Shown here piece by piece: positions 50,264 to 63,475 of a stretch of 64,000 nucleotides of DNA; positions within the stretch are counted from its first letter, which is position 1; each line of letters opens with the position of its first letter. A program made the translations under genes and the position numbers. This DNA comes from Owenia fusiformis (lineage: Eukaryota; Annelida; Polychaeta; Sabellida; Oweniidae): positions 14,388,348 to 14,452,347 of the forward strand of contig CAIIXF020000006.1 of the NCBI GenBank assembly GCA_903813345.2. The letters run 5' to 3'. The notes under the pieces were generated by a model, which did no database searches, was not told where the DNA came from, and was given only the letters and a program-made list of their open reading frames with translations.

Positions 50264-50400
50264 AGATTTGTAGTCTGGGTATAACCCCTTGTGACCCCCC
50301 CCCCCCTCCACCTCTACTTATCTTCCCAGTGTGAGAAGGTGTGTGGTCAAGTAGCGGGAGGGGGTCACATGGGCCACCTGCAACTAGACTATAAGATTGG
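50264..50400. repeat. Hairpin repeat with C/G runs
   Basis: A TTGTGACCCCCCCC stretch pairs with GGGGGTCACATGG further on, enclosed by TAGTCTGG/ACTAGACTA. A similar G-run repeat with ACAAGCC/GGCTTGT ends is at 36225-36280. Confidence 0.45.
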
Positions 50401-51954
50401 CATTAGACAGGCAAATGCAATGATCAGAGGTGATGCAGGTGGAGCATATGAATAAAAACTGATTTATTTTATTTTGATTTTAGTAAAGAAAACTGCTGGA
50501 TCATCTTCCCTTATATGGTTAAATTATTTAGTAGATGTAACATGTACATGACAATAGCAGAACAGAAACAATGGTTAACAAAATAATACAGTTACGCATG
50601 CTACGAGAAAAAGAGATACTGACTCAGAATCAGTTTATTGCTAGAAAAACATTGGCATGCTTAGATTTAGAAAATATTACTTCCAACATTCTATAATTTC
50701 TTTAAGCACTGAGTACTTCTAGTTGTATTGTTAACCAACTGTTGTAATTAAACATTGAATGTTCCAACATGTCTACATTTTTCTTATCTAGAAATGTCTT
50801 CTCTTTTGAACTGTCTTTATTCCAGTGTATGGCATGTCTACATGGCAGCATGTAATGTATGCACATTGTATTGCGATCTCACAATGATAATTTTGACAAT
50901 AATGTATATTAATGAATTTTACTGAAATATAGAATAAGGTCCTCCAGAATTATATGCAGTATACATACATCGAAGAGGCACTTTAGGCCTGTATAATTGT
51001 TATCATGATATCATATACACAAACAAAAATAAATTTTTGTCATAATTATTTGGAATAAGTAAAATAAATAAACTGAAAGAGTTTAATTGAAGGACTGATC
51101 AGAGTAGCTGTGACTATACCTGCACCAACTATAAGCTTAAAATACAGTAAAATATTTGAACAAGGTTTTATTGTATTAGTGGTGATGGTCTTAATGATAA
51201 TCATGCTCAAAATCAGGCAGTTTTTCAACATTCTGACTATTTTTTGAGTGCTTTTTGGCCAAATTTGCCAAAGTGAACCCCCCTTGCAGCCTTGGAAAAT
51301 TCTGGCTACGGGCCTGATAATAACAACAAAACTATGATGTCAGTGAATGTAAACACTGTAATCTGTTTGAATTTGGTGGTATATAATTTTTGCAAATATG
51401 CCATTTTCAGAAAAAAATCTGGTTGATTTTTAGAAAAAAGAGATATCAGAATACTAAAGGACAGTTAGTAATCTTCTTCATCAAGTTCATTTTTTATTAT
51501 GTAAATGTAAAGGGGCAATGCCCTTTGATGTCATTGGATTTTTGTAATGTTGAAATGAGTCATAATGAATGAAATATCCGTGCCATTTTAGTTGTTGATA
51601 CCTCTTCATGGCGAAGTAGTTTCTCTATCATACTCCTAAGTTATGTAAATAGTCTATTTATTTGTTATATTTTAAATGTTTTATTTGGTGCTTAAAATAA
51701 CCTGAGTTATGTAATCAGCCAATATTGTATACTGAACTGGTTTACAAAGATGGGCTAATGTGAAATAAATGGGGGTTGTAATAAGAAAATGGAAAAATAT
51801 ATTTTGTTTATTTCCTTATTTACTGTTATAAATGTTAAAAGTAATAAGGTCCAATGAGCAATCTTCTTGATATAAAATTGCCTAAGATCAGATGTTGTAA
51901 ATAAGTAAGACACCTGCCCAGTTTATGTTCAAAGAACAAAATATTGAACATATA

Positions 51955-52300
51955 CAGGGTGTTCCAAAAATAACAGGACTGTTATTTTGTTAAATATGCA
52001 CCAATCGTCTTCAAATGTTTACATAATGTACTTACTTATACAAGCTATTTGTTGTTAAAGTTTAATTCACATAAAACGTATATCCGTTTAAAACCAAGGC
52101 CAAAACGTTGATAATTGTTTATGCTGCATACGTGATAGTTAATGAAATAAATAACACTTGATATGATATATGGAAAATACAACCTGGACCGTAAGAAAAC
52201 CTTTGCTAGATACATTTAGGCGTTTGAACATGTCCTGTTGATGTTAAGTTTTCACATAACTTATTGTACGACCTAGTAAGTAAATATTGTGCTTTTTAAC
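51955..52300 (+). mobile_element. Truncated mariner-type end
   Basis: TACAGGGTGTTCCAAAAATA resembles a mariner left terminus, but no matching right end follows. Extent is uncertain. Confidence 0.3.
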
Positions 52301-52731
52301 CGAGTTTCATAGATAACGAAAGTCCATGCAGTGAATATGAGGCTACTAAAGAGTAATGACACTCTGCATGGTATATACTTGTTATAACCCCCTGCGATAA
52401 CTAATCGGTTACCCCCACCGGGCTACCGTCAATTATTCCCCGTATGTTGATAAGGTTTATGAAGAGCGAGAGAGTCGAGCATTGTGATTGGCTGAGCTAT
52501 ATCATGGAGAAACAAAGCCTAATATAGTATTGTTTTTAATTTCCACTAATTACTAGTAAGTTGCGGAAAAGAACAGTACAAGTAAAAAACAAAAAACTTG
52601 TTACATATTGACAATAGAGCTAAAACAAATAAACTCGATACAGAACTAATTCGTGGACAAATAAGCTCAGTATAGGCCTACCTGTTGTAAATGCTCGTAC
52701 TTGTCAAAATACACGTTAAATTCTACCAAGG

Positions 52732-55700
52732 ATGGAAGGAAGAGGGATTCAAATTTGTGTTTTTTATTTCATGACAATTTTGTCCTTTTCTACATCACAA
52801 AACATCTTCATAAAGAGTTTACTGGAGATTTATGGTGAAAATGAGACGCTGAGTGTGGAACAGCTAGAGACGCTTTTTAAGACGCTTGCAAAAAAGGAAG
52901 GGGGTGTCGGTCATGATGTGTCCCGTGCTGGATGTGATAACCTTTCATCAACAGAGTGCCTCACGTCAAAGGTATTGTAGTATACGCTGAAAGATCATAA
53001 AACGAAAACATCCTTTGAAAAAAGAGAATCAACTGTAGAACTTAAGTTTCAGTATTTATTTGAAAAAATGCCTCGGCAAGCTGCTCATTTTGTTAAATTT
53101 TGCTATTTCAAAAGCAGAAATGAAATTTACAATATTAAATGAATTATACTTGTGTCAAAAAAAGATGTAATATTTATAAACAAATATCCTTACTTACATG
53201 TGGGCTGGGTTGTTATTTTATTACTTTTCTTTTGTATTGTACTGTATTGAATGATGTAAACTTACCACTGTAAATAACAATAAAACTAAACTAAACTAAA
53301 CTGTAAATACATCCTGTCGGTAGATGTGATACAAATAAAGGAAATATATTATATGTATGCTTTGACCTGTCGGTTTTCGAGTAATCAAGTATTAATCGTT
53401 TTCATTTTCTTTTAAATAAGGATTGAAATGTGACAATTGTGACATTCCGAATGAGAAACCAAACCCAATGATCGATAAGGTCGACGCGTTCTTAAAACAT
53501 AGGCCTATATGTCTGTTTTCATATCACGTATTTCACAAAACGGAATTTTGAAAATGGATGCAAATTAAGTGCCTGACTTTCTTTTCAATATAATGTTCAT
53601 TAGGTTATCCATTGAGGGCAGACGTCTGGCCCTTTCAGAACCCTTCAAAGTATTTCCACATGATGATAATTTTAATGGCTTCATATCCTAATAGGCATTT
53701 TGATACTCGGGCCATCTCTTTCTTGCAAAGAATCCTCCATTCGGTAATACTCATATCTTTCTGTTTCACTTAAAACAGGGCTGAGAAGAAATGAGATGAC
53801 ATGGTTTATCATGATGAGAATTCCTACTAGATGAAGAATAGATAGAATACTTAAGCCTCAAGATGCCATATACGAGTGACATGCTATTTTCAGGAATAAA
53901 CAACCCAATACATGCACTGTCTAGATATTTAATTTTGCACATTGTTTACATTTATTTGTACTGCATTTATAAGTATAGGGTAAATATTTTATAATCTTTA
54001 AAAATATTAAGTGTCTTTTATATAATGTTACAGAAAAGTAGGTCACTTGATTTTCTTATTATTATTCGATAAAATTATTGATACTTTTCGCCCATGACCC
54101 CGAGCTGACCTCTTATCTTGAAATTTACACGTTTTTGAAGGGGGGGGGGTCCCTTCTTGCGAAGAAAAATGGCCTTTAGTGAAAATGGGGGGGGGGGGGT
54201 TGTCCGCACCCCGATCCTCCGTTTGAATGGCACTGACACAACTAGCCTCGAAAACCTTTTGTTTATATCGTCCTTTGAGCGATACAGGACATTGCCCTTT
54301 GTTTATTGCATATTGCCATACAAACATACTATGTTTAACGACCTCTTCTCACATTCAAACACCTGTGCTACAGATGGAGTCAAGATCGTATAAAAACTGC
54401 AATATTTATTGAAGTACTCTCAGAGTGTGGTACGTGCTAGCTGATTGGTTTCAGGGTTGAATCAAAATATGAAATGATCTGATTCATTCGTTGTTGTTTA
54501 TGAAAAATACAAAATTGTATTCGTAAATTAAAAACACTTCAGTATTTCCAAAGAAACGTCAATGACTAAACAAATTAGAAAATAGGCGCAATCACATATT
54601 TGGAAGTATCCTGCGCCCAGAAACAGATTTCAAATTTCTAATTTGAAAACAATTAAAGGACTGTTGAGAGAAAATTCGAAAACATTTATTTTTTCTGAGC
54701 TATCAGGTCAATATTTGGCTTAACATCTTCTTTGACATACCTATTTTCTTAAAATGTATGGATAAACTATCAATTTCAGCACTAAGAAGTGTAAATTCAG
54801 TTCAAAGCTTCTATAAAGGGAGTCCCACTTATGGATTTTTAAGATTCACCACGTTTCAAGAGGAATATCAGCTGAAATAATGTTCATCCAGGGGGTTTCT
54901 TTGTAGATAATAAAAATATATATTAGTCTTGATGAAATATCCAAAGTTAAATATATTTTGACACTGGTCAAATCGTTGAATGGCCCCCCTGCACTAATTG
55001 TTGCACCTTTAAAGTAGTTACCAGTTGGTTTTATAACATGGTCTAGGGAATCTCCCTAACCTAGAAGTCACATTTTCAAATAAAATAAAAAGTTGATAAA
55101 CAATTTTTGAAACCACAATTCTAAATGTAATTTTACATGTAGATTTCAAATATGATTTCACTTTGATTGAATTTCGATTATTTAACCCTAATGTCTGCAA
55201 CCTCTAAGTCGCAGGGAGGGGGTCATTTGGACCCCCCCCCCCTCTGCGATTTTTTATTACTTGTCTGATCTCATTATCTTCAGAAAAGTTTCATTTTCTT
55301 AAAAAAGTAGGTCAAAACAGGTCAAGTCGAGGTCAACGTGACCTAGGGGGTGTAAATGTTTGACATTTTGTGTCAAATTGTCAATTTTCTTTCACAATAA
55401 TTTTTTTGTGCCGAAAAATGCTTCGCTGCCTTAAGGAATAATCTATTATCTTTCAAATAGAACTAAAATCGTGGTAAAAGCTTTTCGATCTAGAACTGAA
55501 GTTATACACTCCCAAAGAAAGCAGGTATCAGGAAATCCCATTGAAATCAATGTAACGTGAAATTGGATAGTCTGCAATTTCAAGTTCAATTTGTTTTTGG
55601 CTTTAGCATTTTCTTTTAAGATAAACAACAAATGCGAATCAGTGATTTAGTATGCACATTTTTGAATGTATGACTTGGCATTATTTTAATATGATTTCGG

Positions 55701-58700
55701 CCCATTATGTTGCCCAGCAACCACCTAGCAACGGCACTAACATAGTGAAATTGAAAAATTGGGGTAGGGGAGAATAAAAAAAATTATGTCTAAAAGGATA
55801 GGTATCGATATGGTGAACTGAATAAAACAATATTTTTCTCTTAATCAATTCATGAAAACATTCTGTAAAAAAACACGGTCCTTTATGTAATGTTTACTGA
55901 TTGACAACAATTTAATGCGAAAATTATTTATATATATTTTATATAACTGTTTTTGTTAACATTTTTTGACTGGTTTAAGAGAAACGCATGTTCAAAAAGT
56001 TCACCATTTTGATACCAACCCTTTGGAATAAGGTATCATTTTTCTCTCAAATTCGTGAAGAGAACGCATCTCACGACTACTTGACTACTTGGCGATTGAC
56101 AGTGTTTTCCTTCAAAAATTGATATACCACAGTCAATAGTGACTAAATTTTCACGAAATAAATATGCTAAATTATTATCTATCAAACAAAGCAATAATCA
56201 TCTTTTTGTAGTTTCTAGAGCATTGGAAACAAAGTAACAATCAATATTAATTAAAATCGAGGGGGTCGGATTGATCCCCCCCGCAGACATTAGGGTTAAT
56301 GAAGTAGATTAAAACTATTTCTACTTGCACCTAATCTATTGAAACGCAGTGTGATAAAGGACTCCGACGTTTATCAATACCGGATATTTTTAGTTAAAAT
56401 CGTACTGACGACGTTTAAACCATGGCGTTCAAAAGACTCTTAAAATCCCGTAATTTATAACAAAAGTATTTAAGTGCACTCTTATACATATTTAGAAAGT
56501 ACGATCAAGGTTAGCCTTGCTTAGGTCGGTATTTTACTTATCTGATCTTGAATTATAGAAATCAAGATACGTAAACGAGACCGACTTGAGTTAAGGCTAG
56601 GTAAAGGTGTTAGACGAAACAAGGACGTCAACCTGGTTGACGTCCTTGGACGAAATAATCATTTACTTACTAGTATGTTCATACGTATTTCTTGATAGTT
56701 TTTACAGAACTTCGAATGGGCAATTCTACTTTTCCACATTTTATACACTATAATATGAGTTACTGTTTCGGGTTTGGTAGAGCTTATATAAAACATGTTA
56801 ACCTGACATGAAAAGGACGGGGCATTATTTGTACATTGCAGCATGTTGTCATGCCATCGTCATTTTGTAAACAGAAATTCCACCGTTCAAACATTGAGAT
56901 CTACAGGGCGTTAAATAAGTACTGATAAAAATGCTGTAACCTTTTTAATTTCTACTATTACTTTTCTGTTGTACATTGTTGAGTATTGTACTGATGTACT
57001 GTGAGAGTTACAAGAATGTACTCTAACAGGAAGGTGGTACTGGGTTGAGTCTAATGTGGTTCGTGTTGGTCTGCATGAAAAAAACTTCAAAATAACCTAC
57101 CTACAAGATTTTTGTATAATCATCCAAATATTGCAATCAGATATGCACAGAATGAACTCGAGAGGGTCTTAATTTAAAATTCAGACCCCCTAGCTTGCGG
57201 CGCGGTACTCCGCACACTGTCGAGATTTTGTGCGTGTCACAACATGGCACAACCCCTCCATACGTCGCCCCCCGCCCATCTTTGAAAACTCTTATGTTTG
57301 TATCGAAGTATGGCACAAGGTACATTATCATTTTGAATGAAAACTGTTTAGGGCTAATAAAGGATCTGAACGGACGTTGATAAAACATTTTTAAATTGTT
57401 TTCATTTCAGTGTCTTACCGTGAATGAAATTCTAAAAGCGAACAACTTGGAGAATACCAGCCGTATTGACCATGTGGAACTGACAGGCCTCAGCCCCGCG
57501 TTGTTGTATCAGGCACAGAAAGACTGCAGTCAAGAGGCTACTGAAACTTTACAAGAACACAAACCGTCTACGGCCGAAGGTAAGACAATCAGTCAACTGA
57601 AATATTCGTGCCCCGGGAAATATTGTCACTATTGTATTGACTCTGAACTTACCAATTTTGATATTTGTGTCATAGATACCGGGCAAATCGTTTTGTAGTA
57701 GTGCTTCAAACGCTCAACGAATAAGATATCGGAGAAAAATAGTTTATCGTCCTCTTTGGAACTGACCCCCCTCCCCTCCCCCTTATGTAGCCCTTACTGC
57801 CCATTATTCAAATTAAGCTGGCACCTCTTAAAAATAGAGTAAAATCGTATCACACCGACAACATGAACCAGAAGCTACAGTGTACTTTATGTTGAGGAGG
57901 TGATTTTGAGATATAGCAATTGTAATGTAGTGTAGTGTTACTATAGTGTCACGAACTGTATTCCATAAAATTGTACCTTTATTTTTCAAAACCATAACCC
58001 AATCAGTTTTTAATCCACAATGTAAAATGCCTTTGTTTCAGTTTGGGGATATGGTATCCTCTCAGTTACGATCATCAACGTATGCGCGTTGACTGGGATC
58101 TGCTTCGTTGGGGTGATGAAACATCGCTTTTACAAACGTTTTCTTATGTTCATGGTTGCTCTTGCAGTGGGCGTCCTCGTCTCTAGTAGTATTCTGGTCC
58201 TCATACCTGAGGTAAGAACAGAAGCATAACTTAGTCACGATCAAGTACTGTCTTGGTTTTGACCCCGCTGCTCCACCATTAGTAATTAAATGCTACTTCC
58301 TACAAACTCTCATTTTATTATGGGTATGATTATCCCTTTATCTTTAATGTACGACATTGATTCGTAATATCAAATACTTTTAGTTTTTCCTTAAAGTGTG
58401 GCATTCACAAAAAAATATATTATCTACAAATACAAAAATGTGAAATCTTAGTTGTGCCCCGGTCAGTTGAAAGTATTGATGCTGAATAAGGCGCAATACA
58501 ATTCGAATTGTTTGTTATATTCATTGATTCATATTCTCGACAGGCCTTGATTAAATTTAGTTTTTACAGTCGATGCATTTGTTCACAACCTTGACAGACC
58601 CCCATACTGCAGACGTATTGTTCTGGAAATCTACAGTCGTATTGGGAGGTATCTTTCTTTTCTTTGTCGTGGAGCGGATACTAAAGATGTGTCTGGACAA

Positions 58701-60765
58701 GAGTCAGGTAAAAATGAATAAAGAGAAACCAAATGATAATATTCTGCCCCAGCAAAATACTCTGCTGGACCTGTCAAATGAACAATTCAGTTAAAAATAC
58801 TATATACCGTACATTTAACATTAGATTGATTTGATAGTAAGTAATATTTTTAAAATTGCATTGTCCTTTTTTGCCCAAACGTCCAATAGTTTTGTTTTGA
58901 CTTTGAAGAACATTCTCTCTGTGACATAGTAAATTCAATATGCATTATTTATAACCCATCCCCACAGATATTGCAACCATTGAAAATTTATGATTTATAT
59001 TTTACTGCTATGTACGTCTAACTACACAATCTTGGAATCATAATTCTGTCAACAAAAGCCTTATTCCGTTAAGAAATTCAATTTATAGGCTGGAATGGAC
59101 ACGAAAAAACATACTTTGGCGGAAAACGACCCAGTGTCGTCATCTGTGCATCCCAGCAGACTACAGGAGACAGAACCAAACATTAAGCTCCATTTGGACC
59201 AACTGGTAAAAGATGACAAACTCACAAAAACAGAGAGTCACTCAAGCAAGTTAGCCCTGGCAACCAATGAGATTTCCATAGTAACAGATGCCGAACATAA
59301 TGGAGTTTCTCCGCCTAGTAATGGATATGCCGACCATTCACATTATACCGGAGATCTTGGTGATGACGATGAAAAACCCATCAAGACTGTTGCGTGGATG
59401 ATCGTCATTGGAGATGGCATCCATAACTTCATGGATGGTGTAGCTATTGGAGCAGCATTCTCAGAAAATATTGTGACTGGAATAACTATTTCGCTCGGGA
59501 TATTCTTCGAAGAGCTACCTCACGAATTAGGTATGACGATCATCAGTGTCAAGATACATGAGATATAGGCACAAAAAATATTGGCATTTTAAAAGTACTG
59601 TTTTTCGTTTTGTTAAGATATAGCTAGGATGGCCAGTACTTCATCTTAGTCCGCATCAAGCATCGTCGAAAACTTGGAATACCGCAGCCATTAAAGTTGC
59701 AATTGAATGTGATATGTCGGGTCTGGGTTGTCATTGTCAATAAATGTGGTGGCATTGTCAGCACGTCTTCAATAACTGTTGTCTTTTAACAAACGTGATT
59801 TCGCACATCCTCCTGGCGCAGTTAGCAAGACTTCATTCATCCAAATTGTCCTCCTTCATAAAAAAAATAATGTCAATGATTGATGAACCCCATGTTGGGA
59901 GGATTGATTTCATACGTCAGCACATCAAATACAACAACGTTAACTTTTCTCGTAGGTGATTTTGCCATCCTGTTAAACTCGGGGATGTCTATGAAGAAAG
60001 CTCTTGGATTCAACTTTCTCTCTGCCATTACCTGCTATCTTGGGCTATGTCTCGGGATTCTGCTGGGAGGCATGGAAGACGCTAGTAGCTGGATCCTTGC
60101 CGTCACTGGGGGTATCTTCCTCTACATATCCCTTGTTGATATGGTAGGTATTGCTAATTTGCAGAAATGACATCTACCGAATTATGTAACTGTTCATTTA
60201 TTGTAATGAATAAAGTATAGTGACCCATGTGTCGGAGAGACTGACATATATAAGAGTCAATAAAAGAATATATAAATAGAAAATAAGCACGATATGGGAT
60301 GGACATTCGGTTCATTTATAACTTACACTACATATAAATTTTCAAATACTACAGTAGATGTCCATATTCAATAAAATGCGCATGATAGATGAAAAACACA
60401 CCGAGCACCTAGAAAACGCTCAACACTGCTAATACTGACTTAAAACAGAATAATAAACTAGACCTAAGACTAGGTACAGTAGGTCTCAATTCTAAATAAA
60501 ACTTTTGAAAAAGGTGTTTGTCCAGACTAGAACACAAAAATGCTTTGAACACAAAAATGTTTTGACATCTATTTTGAAAAAAGTTGAAATTGAAAAAAAT
60601 GGTTACATATATTTTCAGTTGCCAGAGGTGAATGTTATGGCTGAGACAATAAAGGATCTCAACAAAGTCTTCATTTTCATTATCCAGTGTGCTGGCATAT
60701 TGGTAGGATATGGTACCATTATCATCATTGTTCAGTTCGCTGGCCAAATTGAAGTGACTATATAG
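52732..60765 (+). CDS. SLC39A14: ZIP8/ZIP14-like metal transporter, tandem copy 2 (seven exons)
   Basis: Exons: 52732-52971, 57411-57579, 58042-58211, 58570-58707, 59089-59530, 59956-60143 and 60619-60765 (TAG). Phases agree throughout, giving about 497 residues. The chosen ATG opens a signal peptide ([20 protein letters not shown]). The ectodomain ([26 protein letters not shown]) and TM1-TM2 ([19 protein letters not shown] ... LIPE) match copy 1 exon for exon. Exon 3 (170 bases) and the penultimate exon (188 bases) are the same length in both genes. One 442-base exon here covers the cytoplasmic loop plus HNFMDG and EELPHELG, where copy 1 has two or three exons. The loop is longer and contains a HSH metal-type stretch (YADHSHYTG). 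Same predicted role: plasma or endosomal membrane import of Zn, Fe, Mn or Cd with the ZIP8/ZIP14-type Glu at the metal site. SLC39A8 is an equally valid label. Confidence 0.92.
54653..55012. mobile_element. MITE family C (TTAA ends), copy 2
   Basis: Near-identical to 28755-29141 along its length, same orientation, ending TTGCACCTTTAA. The left terminal repeat is more degraded. Confidence 0.85.
55792..56028. mobile_element. MITE family A, short copy
   Basis: The same ends as the copy at 9518 (AGGATAGGTATCGATATGGT...TTTTGATACCAACCCTTTG), with the middle missing. Confidence 0.75.
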
Positions 60766-61399
60766 ACTGTACCATATATATATACTAACCTACAACTAGG
60801 AATGTTACAGAACAATTTCAACCAGACATTATCCTGACAAAATGAGACCAACTACTACAGACGGTTGAAAAGTTTAGACACTGAGGGAATGAAACAACAT
60901 ACAAAGCTATTGGAAATTATAATTTTAACTTTGAAACTGTTGCAAAGTTCCAAGATCATCAGTATGTTATTTTCGGATGGAAACAAAAATTGTTTAATAC
61001 AATGATCCGCAGATTCTGGTAAGAAGCCGTTATATTTTGAATTTTATTTCAAAACAAAGGATCTATCTTGTAAGTTCATCGACCTAGATTATTTTTGTTA
61101 GTATATTCAGCTCAGTCCTGTAGCCAGGGGGGGGGGGGGGCTCGGGGGGCTCGTACGAGCCCCCCCCCCCTGATATCTCCCTAAAAAATGTGGACCTATC
61201 TTTTTGCTTCCTTGAATAAAAACTTGCTCTTCCCCACATTCACTGGGCAATAAAGATTAAAAAACTGGCATTACTGTGCACTGTTTTTCAAATTTGACCA
61301 TTATTTTTTTTCGCGAACATATTTGTGCCCCTTTTCCTCTGTTTTCTTAAGATCGTCCTTTGTGTTTTGTTAAAAATAGCCTTCTGGCGGTTCCAGGGG

Positions 61400-63280
61400 G
61401 GGGATGGGCCCGGAAAAAATGTTGGCCCAGAAGTATTGTAGTGGGCTTTTTGGGCATTACTTGACCTTTTTGGGCCTTATTTTTTTCAATTTCAGGCAAA
61501 ATTTTCAAAAAACGGGCTATAAATTTTCAATTTTGGCCCGAATTTTGGTTTTAGGGCCATAAAAATTTAGGCGCGGCCCTAGGATGGGCCCAGAAAAAAG
61601 TGTTGGGCCAAAAATATTGTAAGGCCTCTTTATTTGGCCTTTACTTTATTTGGCCTTATTTTTCAGTTTTAGGCTAAATTTTCAAAAACGGGCCATATAT
61701 CTTCAAAAGGACAAGGTGCAATTATTGGCAAATATCCCTATGGTCAAAATGAATCATTCGTAGGTGTAACATGAAGAATAAAATGTCATATAATACTTTG
61801 GAAAATATTAAAGTGCTCGGACACACATAAGCTGAGATAGGGATCATTTCGTTCAGTAAGGTTGTATTGACTTACATGGGGCTGTGCACCATTGACTTAA
61901 CATGAGGATATCAGCAGATCCCAATAGAGGCCATTGGTTTCCATTGATTATCACAGAAGTACCAAAAATACACTATGACCTGAATCGATTGCAAACTTGA
62001 TAATTTCACAATACGACACAAATGGTTTATCTCATCAAATGTGCAAATATGAAGTGTGCAATCGATTCAGGTCATACTTAAAATTAAAAGATTGTACATT
62101 TTTTCATCATTTTTTTCCCTACAAAATGGCTATAGAAAAATGCTCCAAAAACAACTTTTACACTTATCAAATATCATACAAGTTTGTAAAACCAAAGACT
62201 ATTCTATTATATTTCATTATGTAGTAACATATTTGGATAAGATGCAGGGATGCGTAGGATGTAAATGGATTTTGACAGACACAAAAATACTTCCTGGTTT
62301 GGAATCTATGCCTCTACACTTCATAATTGAATTATGACCCTAATAATTGGCCTATACATCAATACAGTGCTGAATATAGGTCAACAAGATACTAGTGTGC
62401 ATATAAATGTAATAATTGAAGCAGAATACTCATTTTGAAAGATCAGATGAATTATTTTTTTCCCATGGGGAGATCCCAATGGAGGGTGTATAAGGTCCTT
62501 TAGGCCCAAATTTTGGTTCTAGAGCCCTAAAAGGTTTTCCGCGCGGCTATAGGATGGGCCCAGAAAAAATGTTGGCCCAAAAATATTGTAGGGCCTCTTT
62601 AGTGGGCCTCTTTGGGCATTAATTGATCTTTTGGGGCTATTTTTTTTCAATTTAAGGCAACATTTTCGAAAACGGGCCATAAAATTTCGCCCGAATTTTG
62701 GTTTAAGGGCCCTAAAAATTTTACGCGCGGCCCTAGGATGGGCCTAGAAAAAAATGTTGAGCCAAAAATATTGTAGGGCCTCTTTAGTTGGCCTTTACTT
62801 GACCTTTTTTGGGCCTTATTTTTTCAATTTTAAGGCCAAATTTTCAAAAAAACGGGCCAAAATCTTGGTTCTAGGGCCCTAAAAGGTTTTCCGCGAGGCC
62901 ATAGGATGGGCCCAGAAAAGAATGTTGGCCCAAAAATATTGTAGGGCCTCTTTAAAGGGCCTTTTTGGGCATAACTTGACTTTTTGGGCCTTATTTTTCA
63001 ATTTAAGGCCGAATTTTCAAAGAACGGGCCATAAATTTTCAGAATTTTAGCCCAAATTTTAATTTAGGGCTCTAAAAATTTTCTGCGCTGCCCTAGGCTG
63101 GGCCCAGAAAAAATGTTGTGGGCCTTACTTGTGGGCATTACTTGACCTTTTTGGGTCTTATTTTTTCAATGTTAGGCCAAATTTTCAAAAAACGCACCAT
63201 AGATTTTCTAAATTATGGCCCAAATTTTGGTTTTAGGGCCCTATAAAGTTTTTTCGCGCACGTGCGGATATTTTTTCCTG
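61400..63280. repeat. GGGCC-rich tandem array, about 185-bp units
   Basis: Six units start near 61400, 61582, 62551, 62735, 62904 and 63091, each with AGGATGGGCCCAGAAAAAAT then TTGGCCCAAAAATATTGTAG. Units 2 and 3 are separated by about 800 bases of other sequence (61705-62515). Confidence 0.95.
61974..62076. repeat. Hairpin within the GGGCC array interruption
   Basis: ATGACCTGAATCGATTGCA at 61974 and its reverse complement ending at 62076 are identical 19-base inverted repeats. Confidence 0.8.
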
Positions 63281-63475
63281 ACCTGTAGTATTGGTCCCCC
63301 CTTGCAAGCTTCCAGATCCGCCACTGTAGGGGCTTGGTTTAGCATGGGCCATTTTTTGGAGGGGGGGGGTGGTTGCGGGGGGGTCGAGCCCCCCCCCCCC
63401 TTACAAAAAGCTGGCTACGGGCATGCAGCTAGCGGAATGTGTTTCACACCACCTGTGTGTTTTAGGATACTTATT

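Larger units (their letters stand above)
48520..52731. other. Spacer between the two ZIP genes
   Basis: Contains the 3' UTR of ZIP copy 1 (possible AATAAA near 49772), repeat fragments and presumably the promoter of copy 2. The 91-codon frame at 49263 has no coding support. Confidence 0.5.

Noticed and set aside
60409-60747. 112-codon minus-strand frame
   Set aside because: Antisense to ZIP copy 2's last intron and exon; shadow frame.
61400-63280. CRISPR-like or rDNA spacer array
   Set aside because: Units are contiguous satellite-type repeats; no rRNA gene is recognisable.
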